A DNA stretch of 54,809 nt, taken from a virus. Both the position numbers and the translations under genes were made by a program. The notes under the pieces were generated by a model, which was not told the origin of the DNA, searched no databases, and worked only from the letters and a program-made list of their open reading frames with translations. The stretch lies in IMG/VR virus record IMGVR_UViG_3300012985_000013, positions 1-54,809 of that record; one strand, 5' to 3'. The first letter of the stretch is position 1; the number at the start of each line of letters is the position of its first letter. Positions 37,264 through 47,643 of this stretch are shown here, piece after piece.

Positions 37264-38514
37264 TCACTCCTCGTCCGAGTCGGGCTTGGTCGCCGGAGTC
37301 AGCGTGACCTGGATGTTCTCGCCCTCTTCGCCCGTCTCCGTCACAGTCACGATGTCGATCTTCTGCATCTGCGCGATCTCGCGGTAGTTCAGCGAGGCGC
37401 GCAGCGGAACCTGCACACCCGGGACCAGCGAGTTCAGGCCGACGCCGTCGGGCAGGATGATCGTCGAGTTGTCGGGGATGCGCACCTCGATCGGTGCCGG
37501 CGTGCGCCCGGACGTGTTGCGGCGCGCCTGCGAGTCGAGGTCCGCCTGCGATGGGGCATCCGTGGCGCTCTCGTCATAGAGCGTGTACATCGTCGTCCAC
37601 GGGCCGTAGTACGCCAGATTCTTGAGCGACAGCGCTGAGCCGTACGCGCCGTCCTGGCCGACCGAGTAGGCCGCCTGGTTGTGGTCCGCACCGTACTCGG
37701 TCACCATGACGTCGTCGGTGAAGCTGGAACTGGTCATCGTCTGCAGCACGCCGAGATTGCGCGACGTGTCCCAGATGATGATCCGCCGGCCGACGGCGGT
37801 GAAGTCGATGCCGCGCTGGCGCGCGAGATCCTGCAGATGGGTGCCCACGGTCATCTGGAACGGCAGCGTGTCCATCGTCGTGCGCGCCTCGTTCGGGAAG
37901 TGACGGACATCCAGGTACGGCAGGATGTTCGTCGACGGCCAGATGGAGTCGTCCTCGAACGCGGGGATCGTGATGGCCCAGCCGCCCGTCGTCTCCGTCG
38001 CGACACCGCCCGCGTCTCGCCATGCCTGCACGTCAGCAGCAGCATCCGGCATCGTGGTTGGGTAGAACATCGAGCGGCCATGGCTCATCTCGTACTGGAT
38101 GATGTTGCCGATGCGCGTCGTCACCTCGGTCGATCGCGAGACGCCGCCGAGTGTCGAGTTCTGCCACGCCTGCGTGAGCGGCTGGGCGAAGAGGTACTGC
38201 GTGACGTCCTTCGCGTAGAACTCGGCGAAGTCGACACCGGTCGCGATGCGGTGCAGCGGACCCTCCCAGACCCGCTCCTGCTCGCGGAAGATCACGAGTT
38301 CATGCCGGTGCGCCCGCGCCTCTGCGAGCAGCTTCCTATTTTCACTGAGGTCGCAGTTGCCGCCATCGATGCGGATCATGCCCTCGGACGTGTTGTCGCG
38401 GACGCGCTGGTAGTTGACCTTCGAGAGGTTCAGCGCGGGCCCGAGGGGTCGCGACCCGCCGCGGTCGAAGATCTGCGCCGAGTGACGCTGAACGCACGGC
38501 GTGCTGTGTGACAT
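37264..38514 (-). CDS. Minor tail protein, tail-hub (Tal)-like
   Basis: This 416-aa protein is next to the distal tail genes. Its middle contains ELVIFREQERVWEGPLHRI and VDFAEFYAKDVTQYLF, as in siphophage tail hub proteins. The overall composition is strand-rich. It is the fourth gene after the tape measure, a usual position for a baseplate hub. There is no sign of a peptidase domain. Confidence 0.78.
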   Translation of the reverse strand: MSHSTPCVQRHSAQIFDRGGSRPLGPALNLSKVNYQRVRDNTSEGMIRIDGGNCDLSENRKLLAEARAHRHELVIFREQERVWEGPLHRIATGVDFAEFYAKDVTQYLFAQPLTQAWQNSTLGGVSRSTEVTTRIGNIIQYEMSHGRSMFYPTTMPDAAADVQAWRDAGGVATETTGGWAITIPAFEDDSIWPSTNILPYLDVRHFPNEARTTMDTLPFQMTVGTHLQDLARQRGIDFTAVGRRIIIWDTSRNLGVLQTMTSSSFTDDVMVTEYGADHNQAAYSVGQDGAYGSALSLKNLAYYGPWTTMYTLYDESATDAPSQADLDSQARRNTSGRTPAPIEVRIPDNSTIILPDGVGLNSLVPGVQVPLRASLNYREIAQMQKIDIVTVTETGEEGENIQVTLTPATKPDSDEE

Positions 38515-38524
38515 CGGCTTCCCC

Positions 38525-41146
38525 CTACATGCGCTGCGTCACCACGACGCGCGCATCCAGGTTACCGGCGGGCGCCTCGAGCGGGACGTCCATCGTCACC
38601 ACGTACCCGATCCCGCAGCTGAGTTCCGGCCAGGTCGCCGGGACGCCGCCGGTGCCGTAGAGCAGGCGGTTCGCGGGGATCGAGGCCGCGCCGTTCACCG
38701 ACGCCGACACGCGCTGCGTCACGCCATCCAGTGTGATCTCTGTGTTCGGCGGGATGTAGGTGAGGATCTGCTCAGCCTCCCATTCATCCTCGGTCACGAG
38801 TTCCGGGTCCAGATTGCTCGGGTTCGAGTAGTAACGGATGCGCACTTGACGCTCGGCATTCGCCTGCGTCGACAGCACGAGCGTCGGCAGCGTGGACGCC
38901 CACTGGCGCACCTCCGTGGCCGGGATCAGCAGCGTGTAGCGCCGCCAGACGCCGACCTCGTCGATGCAGTCGACTGCGATCGTAGGTAGGGCCGGCGGCG
39001 TCGGCAGCGGCGGGCAGTCCGGGTCCGCCAGCGGATCCGTCGGCGCGACGGTGCGCTCATAGCGCGCCGACACCGAGGCATTCGGCGTGCCGAGCCACTG
39101 GTAGTCGTAGCTCAGCGTGTCGGTCGTGCCACCGGAGAACCAGTCGAACAGCGAGGCCAGGGTAATCATCGCCGAGTCGGCGTCCAGCCACTCGCCCGAC
39201 AGCCACGGCGAGAAGCCGGTTCCCGACACATCCCGCGCGCGCACGGCAGCCGTGACCGCGCCCGCCGGCGCCGTGCCGGAGGCGATCAGGCGCGTCCAGC
39301 TGGTGGTGCTGGTGACCACGACCTCGTCGCCCGCGCCGCGCGGGGTGACCTCCGCGCCCGCGGCGTCGAACCACAGGATCTCGGCGTAGAGGCGCTGACT
39401 CCGCGACGGCTTCACGTAGATCGAGCCGACGTAGAGCGCATCCGCCTGCACGGCGGCACGCTTGGATCCGGCGGAGCCGGAAGACGTCATGCCCAGCACC
39501 TTGCCCGGTCCCGTCGCGTCCGCGATGACGTTCATCCGAGCGGCGTACGAGTTGTTGCGACCGCCCGAAACACGCTGCAGTCGCACCGCGCCACCGCCAG
39601 CCGGCACGCCAGCGTCCCAGCCATTCACATTGAAGCCGTTGGCCAGGCTGGTCGAGTTGCTCGCCGTCCCCGTCCACGAGAACGTCAGGTCATCGCGGGC
39701 CGCCGTCGAGCCGTCGAAGTAGTCGCCCGGGTTGGTGTTCGGGTTCGGCTGGAAGACGGTGATCCAGTTCGAGAAGGGCGACTGGTAGGTGCCGAACCAT
39801 GCCGACGCGCGCCACTGGTACGAGGTGCCCGGAGTGAGCCCCGACACCGACAGCGTGTTACTCGTGGTGTCGGTGCTGGTAGCGGTGCCCGTGCCGATGC
39901 GCCGCTCCACCGTGTACTTCGTCACGCCGGTCGCGCCGCCGGGCGATGTGAGCGAGACTGTCGCGCTCTGACCCGAGGCGCTTGGCGAGACAGTGATGCC
40001 GGGCGCGCCATCGGGCAGCGTCGTCGCGGTGACGACGTTAGACCACGCGGCCGTGGCGTCTGCCGTCTTCGGGCGTACGCGGAACCAGTACGCGGTCTTC
40101 GCCGTCAGGCCTGTGATCGTCCTGAAGAGGCCCGTCACCGACAGCGTCGTCGCACCCGAGAACGAGGAGTTGGTCGCGTACTGCAGGTCGAAGTCGCTCG
40201 TGCCCTCGCTCGCAGTCCAGTTCGCGTACACCGAGGTGGGCTGCACCGTGTTGATGACCAGCGTGACCGCGGGCAGCGTCGTCACAGCCTGGGTCACAGA
40301 CGACCATGCCCCCGCGCCGGACGCCGTCTTGGCGCGGACGCGGAGGTAGTACCTCTCGCCGGACTTGAGGTTGCTCAGGGTGTACGTCTGGGCCGTTGTG
40401 GCAATCGTCGTCGCGCTGGAGAATGAAGAGTTGGTGGCGTACTGCAGGTCATACCCGGTGACGGCGTCGCCATTGCCGGTGTCCGACCACGCCGACTTGA
40501 TCGCGTCCTTCGTGATCGACGAGACGACAGGTGCACCCGGGGCGACTGGCAGGGTGGGCGAGAAGAGTTCGGCCGACTTGGGCCCGTAACCATTGGCGTT
40601 GTGCGCGTAGACGACCCAGTAGAACTTCTGGCCCGGGGCCATATCGTTGACCTGGCGCGAGGTGACGTTCCCGGCATTCGGGATGTCGAAGTACCCCGAG
40701 CTGTCGGCGGGCGACTTCGTGTTGACGCGCAGGAGCATCTGGTCGATGGCCGCCCCGCCGTTGCTGGGGATCGTCCATGACAGCGTCTGCGTGTTCGGGC
40801 CGATAGCCGAAGCGCTGGGCTTCCCAGGCTGACCCGGTGTCGTCGAGCGGTTCACCGATGCGGACAGCGATGCCGCACCACCGAGGCCCGACGTGCCGGT
40901 GGCTGCCTGGTTGAACGTCACCGTCTGGTTCGTGGTGACCGTCCACGTGCCCAGGACGCGGTAACCGAAGCCTGCGGGCAGCGAGACGGTGCCGCCCACC
41001 GAGGAGCCGTTCACGGTGCCCGACCAGTTGTACTGGCCGACGTTCGTCGCCGGGTCCGTGCACTGGATGATGAACTGGATGGTCGACCCGTTGTCACGGA
41101 TAATCATCGTGCCGGCGGTGCCGACGGAGCGCGTGGTGTCTGCCAT
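38525..41146 (-). CDS. Minor tail protein with fibronectin type III domains
   Basis: This 873-aa protein contains about four FN3-like domains (residues of about 103-200, 203-295, 295-380 and 380-470), recognisable by TxxTLSWTxP and YxVxxRAxxxxGxGxWS patterns. Two of these share YDLQYATNSSFS-type segments. A carbohydrate-binding-like beta-sandwich region follows (about 470-670, beginning near GDYFDG). The C-terminal 200 residues are unique. FN3 domains are common in tail proteins that contact host cells. Confidence 0.84.
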   Translation of the reverse strand: MADTTRSVGTAGTMIIRDNGSTIQFIIQCTDPATNVGQYNWSGTVNGSSVGGTVSLPAGFGYRVLGTWTVTTNQTVTFNQAATGTSGLGGAASLSASVNRSTTPGQPGKPSASAIGPNTQTLSWTIPSNGGAAIDQMLLRVNTKSPADSSGYFDIPNAGNVTSRQVNDMAPGQKFYWVVYAHNANGYGPKSAELFSPTLPVAPGAPVVSSITKDAIKSAWSDTGNGDAVTGYDLQYATNSSFSSATTIATTAQTYTLSNLKSGERYYLRVRAKTASGAGAWSSVTQAVTTLPAVTLVINTVQPTSVYANWTASEGTSDFDLQYATNSSFSGATTLSVTGLFRTITGLTAKTAYWFRVRPKTADATAAWSNVVTATTLPDGAPGITVSPSASGQSATVSLTSPGGATGVTKYTVERRIGTGTATSTDTTSNTLSVSGLTPGTSYQWRASAWFGTYQSPFSNWITVFQPNPNTNPGDYFDGSTAARDDLTFSWTGTASNSTSLANGFNVNGWDAGVPAGGGAVRLQRVSGGRNNSYAARMNVIADATGPGKVLGMTSSGSAGSKRAAVQADALYVGSIYVKPSRSQRLYAEILWFDAAGAEVTPRGAGDEVVVTSTTSWTRLIASGTAPAGAVTAAVRARDVSGTGFSPWLSGEWLDADSAMITLASLFDWFSGGTTDTLSYDYQWLGTPNASVSARYERTVAPTDPLADPDCPPLPTPPALPTIAVDCIDEVGVWRRYTLLIPATEVRQWASTLPTLVLSTQANAERQVRIRYYSNPSNLDPELVTEDEWEAEQILTYIPPNTEITLDGVTQRVSASVNGAASIPANRLLYGTGGVPATWPELSCGIGYVVTMDVPLEAPAGNLDARVVVTQRM

Positions 41147-41159
41147 GGTGATCGCCTCC

Positions 41160-43616
41160 TTACGGGACCGTGACGGCCAGGGTGTCGGCGTAGAGGCGCA
41201 CGACAGCGGCGCTCGCCCAGGACGTCACCGCCAGTTCTGCGCGGACGATGACGTTGGTCGCGCCGGCGGGCGGAACGAGGCTCGGCACCGACATCGACCC
41301 CCCGGAGGAGCCCTGTGATCCGAGAGCGTCCGTGCGCAGGACCGCATTGCTTCCATCTCGCCAGATGGCGAAGTAGCTGATGCTGCCGATCGACGCTGTG
41401 CCGCTGCCAACGCTGGCCGTCGCCCACAGGTTCACCGAGTAGCGCGCCCCTGCAGGGCCGCCGAGCGTGACGGCCTGCTCGATGCGCAGCTTGCCGTTGG
41501 TCCCCGCGGCCGTGGCGGTGAACTGAGCGAGGGCGCTCGCTACGCCGACCAGGGCGATAGCCGTGCTGCGCGTCGCCGCGGCGACCGTTCCACCCGCCGT
41601 GAGCACGGCATCCCCGCCCGAAGTCCAGCCCGTGATGTTCGTCTCCACCGACGGGTTGGTCGAGTAGTTCGTGGCCACGACGATGGCCGCCGCCGCATCC
41701 GTGCCGTTCATGATGAACCGGATGTCAGAAGGGGTGCCGCCGGTCGGACCCGTGTTCCAGAGCAGGTCGTACTCGATCAGGATGCGGGCGGTGACGGCGC
41801 CGGTCGGCTTCGTGGTCGTGACCGCGTACTTGACGCCAGCCTTCATCGTTGCCGACGAGGTTGTCGTCCCCATGACGACATCCGAGCCGACCTGCGTGCC
41901 ACCGCTGTTGAGCCAGCGCAGCGTCGCCTTCATCTGCTGGGCGTCAGCGGCCTCGCCGGTGGTCAGAGTGAAGCGGCCGAACGTACGTGCGTTGACGACA
42001 GCGAGATCAGCGACGGATGATGCGTCGATGTCGTGGTACAGCGTGGCGCGCGCGGTCCCGAACGCATCTGATCCACCGGCGGTTCCGAGCACGCGGCCCT
42101 GGAATGCCTTCCCTGAGCCGTAGTCCACCCGGCTCGTCGTGAAGTACGAGGCCGGGGCTGCGCCCGAGAGCGCGGCGATGCTGCCCGTCCAGCCGGACGT
42201 GTTCGTAGCGAGGTCGGGGTTCGCTGACAGCCCGCCGTCCAGTTCTGCGCTCGGGTACGGCGCCAGGTTGTAGGCGATGTCCTGCACCACCGTCGGCGTC
42301 AGCGGCGGGACTTCGATCTCCTTGGGTAGGCCGTAGACCCACGGCACGCCGGCGAGCAGCGTGAACTCGACGAGGCGGCCGACGTGCACACCGTCGCTGG
42401 ACTCCGCATCCTGGACCACGAACGGGCCGGAGACGCAGCGTACGCTGTGCAGGAAGCGACGGAAGGTGTCGACGTAGGGGATGTACGTGTCGTCCCCTTC
42501 GGGCACCTCGTAGGTCGTGCGCGTGGCCCGGTTGCTGGGCGCGTCGTTGACCGTTCCCGTCCAGGAGTAGTCGATGAGGTCCGTGCCTTCGGTGTCGCCG
42601 TCGAAGTAGTCGCCACTGTCCAGGCCCACCGAGAAGCGCGAGCCAGAGATCCACGAGCCCGCCTGCAGTTCATCGTCGGTGGCGTACAGCCAGACCTTCA
42701 CCTTGGTCGCCGTGGCGGGGGCGACGGGGGATGCCGACACGCGGGTGGGTGCGGCAGTGTTCGTCGACACGACGACGTCGGGGGACTGGCCGGTGCCGAC
42801 ACTGACGTCGGAGGCGTTGAGGAAGTCCCAGCGCAGATGCACCGTGACGCCCGACGTCGCCGCAGCGTCGACCGCGATGGGCGCGACCTGGCCACCGACG
42901 ATGGGCGCCGCCTGTGCGTTCGTGCCCGCGATGGCGATGCCGGCCGACGCCGTTGGCGCGGTGGTCCACGAGACGCGGCGGGCGGGCACGCCGCCGAGGC
43001 CGGTCACCAGCGACGCCAGGCCGGTGCCGCCGCCGAACACCGCAGTCCAGGAGGCATCCGCGATCGGGTTGCGCGCACGGTTCACCGCGACGGTCGTCCA
43101 GTCTGTGTACTCCGTCGTCGTGCGGCGCGCGGGCGGGCAGTCCACGAAGAACGCGGCATCCGCCTCGCCGCAGACGCCGCCGTGCTGCCCGCAGGCGTTG
43201 GGCTCGAGCACATTCCGCAGCCAGGTCATGCCGAGTTCCAGCGCATCGTCGCCGAGCGCCGTCATCCACGCGCGCACGCGCACCTCGCGCGCGGCGTGCC
43301 GGTAGCCGGTCACCGTCGCGCCGTCGCCGTTCAGCTGCACGACGTTCGCCTGCCGCGTCGAATCGCTCAGGCCCAGGATGTCGATGCCGAGCAGTCCGTA
43401 GAAGCGGCTCGACGTGTCCGGGTCGTCCGCGTCGTACCACGGGGCCTCGTCGATGTTCGCGTAGGTGTATGGCCCGTTGTCCTCGACATCACCCAGGGTG
43501 TGGCACTCCGGGTCGATCAGCCAGTCGACGGCGCAGTCGGCCGTCGAGGCGTAGCCGTAGGCTCGCGACGAGTTCACGACCTCGTTGCCGCCGACGGCCA
43601 GGTAGTGGTCGAGCAC
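41160..43616 (-). CDS. Minor tail protein, Dit/baseplate-like
   Basis: This 818-aa protein directly follows the tape measure, where distal tail (Dit) proteins usually lie. The N-terminal part (about residues 1-160) has ADCAVDWLIDPECHTLG and RVRAWMTALGDDALELG. The remainder contains beta-sandwich domains with GDYFDG (about residue 340) as in the FN3 protein. It may be a Dit fused with carbohydrate-binding modules. Confidence 0.78.
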   Translation of the reverse strand: MLDHYLAVGGNEVVNSSRAYGYASTADCAVDWLIDPECHTLGDVEDNGPYTYANIDEAPWYDADDPDTSSRFYGLLGIDILGLSDSTRQANVVQLNGDGATVTGYRHAAREVRVRAWMTALGDDALELGMTWLRNVLEPNACGQHGGVCGEADAAFFVDCPPARRTTTEYTDWTTVAVNRARNPIADASWTAVFGGGTGLASLVTGLGGVPARRVSWTTAPTASAGIAIAGTNAQAAPIVGGQVAPIAVDAAATSGVTVHLRWDFLNASDVSVGTGQSPDVVVSTNTAAPTRVSASPVAPATATKVKVWLYATDDELQAGSWISGSRFSVGLDSGDYFDGDTEGTDLIDYSWTGTVNDAPSNRATRTTYEVPEGDDTYIPYVDTFRRFLHSVRCVSGPFVVQDAESSDGVHVGRLVEFTLLAGVPWVYGLPKEIEVPPLTPTVVQDIAYNLAPYPSAELDGGLSANPDLATNTSGWTGSIAALSGAAPASYFTTSRVDYGSGKAFQGRVLGTAGGSDAFGTARATLYHDIDASSVADLAVVNARTFGRFTLTTGEAADAQQMKATLRWLNSGGTQVGSDVVMGTTTSSATMKAGVKYAVTTTKPTGAVTARILIEYDLLWNTGPTGGTPSDIRFIMNGTDAAAAIVVATNYSTNPSVETNITGWTSGGDAVLTAGGTVAAATRSTAIALVGVASALAQFTATAAGTNGKLRIEQAVTLGGPAGARYSVNLWATASVGSGTASIGSISYFAIWRDGSNAVLRTDALGSQGSSGGSMSVPSLVPPAGATNVIVRAELAVTSWASAAVVRLYADTLAVTVP

Positions 43617-43625
43617 CGCGATCTC

Positions 43626-46600
43626 CTATCCTGCGACCTGCTCGGCGAGGCGCTGCAGCACTTCCTGCGCACTGCGGCGCGGGTCGCCCGCTTCCTCGAT
43701 CACGATAGCGCGTTCGGAGATGGTGACCTGCTTGCCGCCACCGACCGTGCCGCCGCTCGCCATGGCAGGGGTCGCCGTCTTGCCCTGCGCGATCGCCGAC
43801 AGCCAGCGTACCGACTCGTCGACCTGCGACAGCGGTCGGTTCAGCGGGACGATGGCCTCGGGGCCGGCCTCGCCGGCGAGGATCGTCGTAGGCCCGTACA
43901 GCGTGCCACCAGAGGCGTACGCCTGCAGGCCGCCCGGCGTGCGCGCGCCGACGTTGACCCAGAGGTTCTTGCCGTTCCAGTCCTGGTAGAAGCCATTGAC
44001 GACGCGCCGCGCCTGCGAGTCGTCGGCGTTGATGTACGTCGTGATGTTGTCGGGGATGAGCCCGAGTTCGTCGGCGTACTTCTCCGCAGCTTCCTGCGTG
44101 AATCCCAGCTGCTTCATCTGGTTGATGAGCGCGTCGCGGCCCTTGTTGATCGCGTCGCGGGCGGCGTTCTGGTCGCCCGTCTGGTCGTACAGCGCGCCGG
44201 CGTAGTCGAGCGTCGACTGCGCGAGGTCATCGACGGCCGCCTGGTTATCGCGCCCGGCCTCCGTGTTCAGGTCGAACTCGGTCCGCGTGTCGTTGAGCGC
44301 CGCCCCGTTGTCGGTGATGGCCTGCGTGAGGTCGTCGACGGCGGACTCGAACTCGCGCTCAGCAGAGCGGGTGTCCAGGGCTGTCTCGCCGAAGCCGGTG
44401 ATGGCGTCCGACAGCCCGTCGATGGCGTCCTTGCTCTCTTCGCTCTTGCCCTTGAGCGAGTCGAGCGCCGTCGTGGTGTCCTCAGACGCCTTCCTGGCAG
44501 CCTCCTGCTTCGGTGTCTGCCCCTCCAGCGCCAGAGCTATGAGGTTCTGGTTCGTGGCGACCTCGCCGGCGGCCGTGGCCTGCAGCTGCAGCTGCTCCTT
44601 GAACTTGGGCATCGAGTCGAGCATCGCGAGGATCTCGTCGTTCGACGCGCCCGCCTCCTTGGCCCACGCGGAGAACTGCTCCGAGGCGGCCGGCAGGTTC
44701 TCCGTCGCCAGGGATGCCAGGGGGCCGTCGAGTTCGCCCAGCGTGGCTCGCAGGTCGTGCGCAGCGTCGTCGGCGTCGCTCGCGCCCAGGGTCCAGCCCG
44801 ACCAGATCTCCCCGCCGTTGGCGTTCTGCTCCGTGATGCGCTGCAGCGCCTCGCCGAGGTTGTCGGCAGTCAGCTTCGTGCCCTCGAACTGCTTGCCCAT
44901 GTAGGAGAACTCGTCGTAGACGGTCTTCGACGACTCGGCGAGCCCCTGGTTCGCGCCGACGGCCTCGGTCGCCTTGCCCTCCCAATCGTTCATGTCGCGG
45001 ATGGCGTTATGGATCGCCTCAGAGACGGCCACGATGCCCGTGATCGCGATCCCGGCCATGCCCGCCTTGCCCAGCGCGCCCTTGAGACTGCCGCCGAGCT
45101 TGGACGCGGCTCCACCAGCGATGTCAGCCGCTCCGGCGAGCCCCGCCAGCTGCGACGTGAGCCCGATCAGCTTGAGTCCGCCGATGGCCGAGCCGACGGC
45201 GATGAGCCCGCCGGCGATCAGCTGCAGGGACTCCGGCGGGATGGCGCCGATGATGTCGGCGAGCGCCTGCACGACAGGCGTCGCGGCCGTCACGACAGCG
45301 CCGAGCGCGGTCGCGACCACCGGCAGGATGTCGGAGGCCACCCCGGACAGTTCGGTCGCGAGATCGTCGAGCGCGGGCAGCAGCGGCGACAGGGCGTCCC
45401 CCGCTTCGGCGAGCGCCTGGGCGATGAGGCCGAAGGGGTTGGCTGCGCCGAGGATCTCCAGGATGTCACCGAGCACGGGCATGAACTGCCCGAGGTCGTC
45501 GAGCAGATCGGTGGTGCGCTGCACGGATTCCGGTGTGACGAGGTCGTTGAGCGCCCGTCCGGTGGCGTCCAGCAGGGGGCCGAGGTGGGAGAACACGGCG
45601 TCCGTGTTCTTCATCCACTGCTCGAAGCCGTTCGATCGGGTGAAGTCGTCGAACCGCTGCACGAGGGTGCCGATGTAGTCGACGGTCTTCTGTACCAGGG
45701 GATTCGCTTCGTTGAATGCCCGGATGAGTGCGAGCCCGAGGGTGCCCGCGGACCGCGCGACACCGTCGATCAGGGGCACGCTATTGCCGATGAGCCGGTT
45801 GATCTCCTCGAACCCCTCCGTCCCCGGCGCGACGGCCCGGGTGAAGTCGTCGATCAGGGATCCGAGTTCGCGACCGACGTCCTCCATCGCTGGCGTGATG
45901 TCCTCGAGCGTGCCCTGCAGTCGGGAGAAGGATCCCTCCATCTCGCCGAAGGCAGCCGTCGCGACGGCGTCGTTGAAGTCGCCCACAGCGTTGCGCAGAT
46001 CGACGAATTCGCCGATCACGGGCCGCATCTGCTCCGGGGCCTTGTCGAGATCCTGGAAGAGGTTCACGAGGATGGACCCCGCACCCGCGATGCCCGGGAT
46101 GAGCCCGGCCAGTACGCCGCCGAGCGCGATCAGCCCGCCGCCGGCGGCCGACCCGAGCGCCGCGATGTCCTCCGCGCCGGCGGCGATGGCGCCGATGATG
46201 AGGGTCCACTGTCGCGCGTTGTGCGACATGTCGCCCCAGCCGAGGAACGAGTCGTGCGCCTCGTCGGCCGACTTCTTGACCCGCTTCGTGGAGTCGTTGA
46301 GGTTGTCCATGTCGATGATCGAGTTGCGCACACCCTTGTGGATGGCGTCTTCGATCTGCTTCGCCACGGCACCGAGTCGCTCGCGCTCGGCGCGCTCGTT
46401 CTGCAGCGTCTTCTCGCGCTCGATGCCATCGAGCTTCATATCCAGTGCGGCCTCATGGCTGCGCCGGGACTGCTCGTCGATGGCGTCCGCGAGGTTGTTG
46501 GTGTCGATGGCGGCTGAGCGCTGCGACAGCGCCCACTCGTCGACCTGGCGCTTGGCCGCGTTGAACTGCGTTCCGGTGATCTCGTTCTCATCGCGCAGCG

Positions 46601-46970
46601 TGCGCAGCTGCTTCTGCAGTTCGCCGGCGGCCAGGCCGGCGTCATCGTACTTCTTGACGAAGACGTCCAGGAAGCCCGGATCCAGCCGGAGCCCCTCGAA
46701 GTTCGACCGCGCCTTCTTGAGGAAGGACTCGAGGCGGCTCGACAGCGCCGTGCCGTAGGCGGTGCCGTCCTTGCGACCGTTCTTCGTCCAGGTGTCGTAG
46801 GAGCGCTGGCCGGACTTCGACAGCGTGTCGCGAAACGACTTGTTCCACTCCTTGTCGTAGCCGTCGCCGGCGGCGGCTCCGGCCTTGCGGCCGATGTTCT
46901 CGGCCTCCTGCGGCGTGCGACGACCGTCGAGCGTGGCCGTGAAGTCCACCCGACCGATCGTGTTCGACAC
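43626..46970 (-). CDS. Tape measure protein
   Basis: This 1114-aa protein sets tail length and probably forms a channel at DNA ejection. It is the longest gene, mostly helical, with a hydrophobic Ala/Gly-rich region (about residues 250-310, LIIGAIAAGAEDIAALGSAA onward) and further hydrophobic helices near 570-640. It starts at a GTG behind AGGAGG and follows the chaperone frameshift genes. The C-terminus (PTTILAGEAGPEAIVPLNRP) is a common TMP end. Confidence 0.93.
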   Translation of the reverse strand: MSNTIGRVDFTATLDGRRTPQEAENIGRKAGAAAGDGYDKEWNKSFRDTLSKSGQRSYDTWTKNGRKDGTAYGTALSSRLESFLKKARSNFEGLRLDPGFLDVFVKKYDDAGLAAGELQKQLRTLRDENEITGTQFNAAKRQVDEWALSQRSAAIDTNNLADAIDEQSRRSHEAALDMKLDGIEREKTLQNERAERERLGAVAKQIEDAIHKGVRNSIIDMDNLNDSTKRVKKSADEAHDSFLGWGDMSHNARQWTLIIGAIAAGAEDIAALGSAAGGGLIALGGVLAGLIPGIAGAGSILVNLFQDLDKAPEQMRPVIGEFVDLRNAVGDFNDAVATAAFGEMEGSFSRLQGTLEDITPAMEDVGRELGSLIDDFTRAVAPGTEGFEEINRLIGNSVPLIDGVARSAGTLGLALIRAFNEANPLVQKTVDYIGTLVQRFDDFTRSNGFEQWMKNTDAVFSHLGPLLDATGRALNDLVTPESVQRTTDLLDDLGQFMPVLGDILEILGAANPFGLIAQALAEAGDALSPLLPALDDLATELSGVASDILPVVATALGAVVTAATPVVQALADIIGAIPPESLQLIAGGLIAVGSAIGGLKLIGLTSQLAGLAGAADIAGGAASKLGGSLKGALGKAGMAGIAITGIVAVSEAIHNAIRDMNDWEGKATEAVGANQGLAESSKTVYDEFSYMGKQFEGTKLTADNLGEALQRITEQNANGGEIWSGWTLGASDADDAAHDLRATLGELDGPLASLATENLPAASEQFSAWAKEAGASNDEILAMLDSMPKFKEQLQLQATAAGEVATNQNLIALALEGQTPKQEAARKASEDTTTALDSLKGKSEESKDAIDGLSDAITGFGETALDTRSAEREFESAVDDLTQAITDNGAALNDTRTEFDLNTEAGRDNQAAVDDLAQSTLDYAGALYDQTGDQNAARDAINKGRDALINQMKQLGFTQEAAEKYADELGLIPDNITTYINADDSQARRVVNGFYQDWNGKNLWVNVGARTPGGLQAYASGGTLYGPTTILAGEAGPEAIVPLNRPLSQVDESVRWLSAIAQGKTATPAMASGGTVGGGKQVTISERAIVIEEAGDPRRSAQEVLQRLAEQVAG

Positions 46971-46984
46971 GTCGCCTCCTCTGG

Positions 46985-47619
46985 CTACCCTCCGGGCTGG
47001 AGTTTCTGCTGCGCGGCGCGGAACATGCGCATCTCTTCCTCGACCACTTTACGGCTTGGCCGCGAGTCCGTGGGGAACAGAGGCTCTTCGATCTCGGCGA
47101 GCCATAGCTCGCGCGTCGGATAGACCTCGGGATCGAGTCGCTCCAGGGCCCAACTCTGGATGAAGTTCAGGAATCGGTGGAGGGGGAGCTTGATCGGGTC
47201 GATCCCTTCCCGGGCGTACGCGCCGTCGATCTCCGTCCACCAGTGCTCTGCGATCGAGAGGAGCCGGTGGACGGCGCCGTAGGGCGTCCGGTGAACTGGG
47301 CGATCAGCTGGTCCAGCAGCCCCTGCTCGTTGCGGCCCTCGTCGTTCTCGCCCCAGCCGCCGATGAGGTCGTTGCGATCGATCGCACCCTTCATCAGCAG
47401 GTCGTAGAGGTACTCGCGCACGTCGCTGCCCATGAACGCCTCGATCATGTCGAGTGCGCCGAGGGTCGGGTACTGGCGGATGCGCGAGGCGAGGATCTCG
47501 GCCTGCGCCGAGGTGATCCGGCGGGCCTCGACGACGCCGAGTTCGCCGCCCATGTCGACTTCGACGACGTCCTCCTCGCCGCGCTCTGCGGCGGCCGCGA
47601 CCCTGAATTCGATGCCCAT
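46985..47619 (-). CDS. Tail assembly chaperone, long form (-1 frameshift)
   Basis: The first chaperone frame (47619-47167) overlaps a second frame that continues to a TAG at 46985. A -1 slip near GGACGCCCTACGG (about 47280-47290) would give GRPYGAVHRLLSIAEHWW and then a typical G-T extension ending MRMFRAAQQKLQPGG. The product would be about 211 aa. The exact slip site is not canonical and not determined. Confidence 0.72.
47167..47619 (-). CDS. Tail assembly chaperone, short form
   Basis: This 150-aa protein assists tape measure folding before tail assembly. It starts at the ATG at 47619 behind GAAAGGGG. Residues of about 35-110 include ITSAQAEILASRIRQYPTLG and LMKGAIDRNDLIGGWGEN, typical of the G protein. 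The last 30 residues after GRPTAPS are Ser-rich and likely low in function, since the frameshift bypasses them. Confidence 0.8.
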   Translation of the reverse strand: MGIEFRVAAAAERGEEDVVEVDMGGELGVVEARRITSAQAEILASRIRQYPTLGALDMIEAFMGSDVREYLYDLLMKGAIDRNDLIGGWGENDEGRNEQGLLDQLIAQFTGRPTAPSTGSSRSQSTGGRRSTARTPGKGSTRSSSPSTDS

Positions 47620-47643
47620 GGACACCCCTTTCGTCGTGAGAAA

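Noticed and set aside
42384-46517. Plus-strand open frame of 1377 codons opposite the tape measure and minor tail genes
   Set aside because: It is an antisense shadow of GC-rich coding DNA. It is Arg/Gly/Val-rich with no recognisable domain, and the minus-strand genes here are clearly real.
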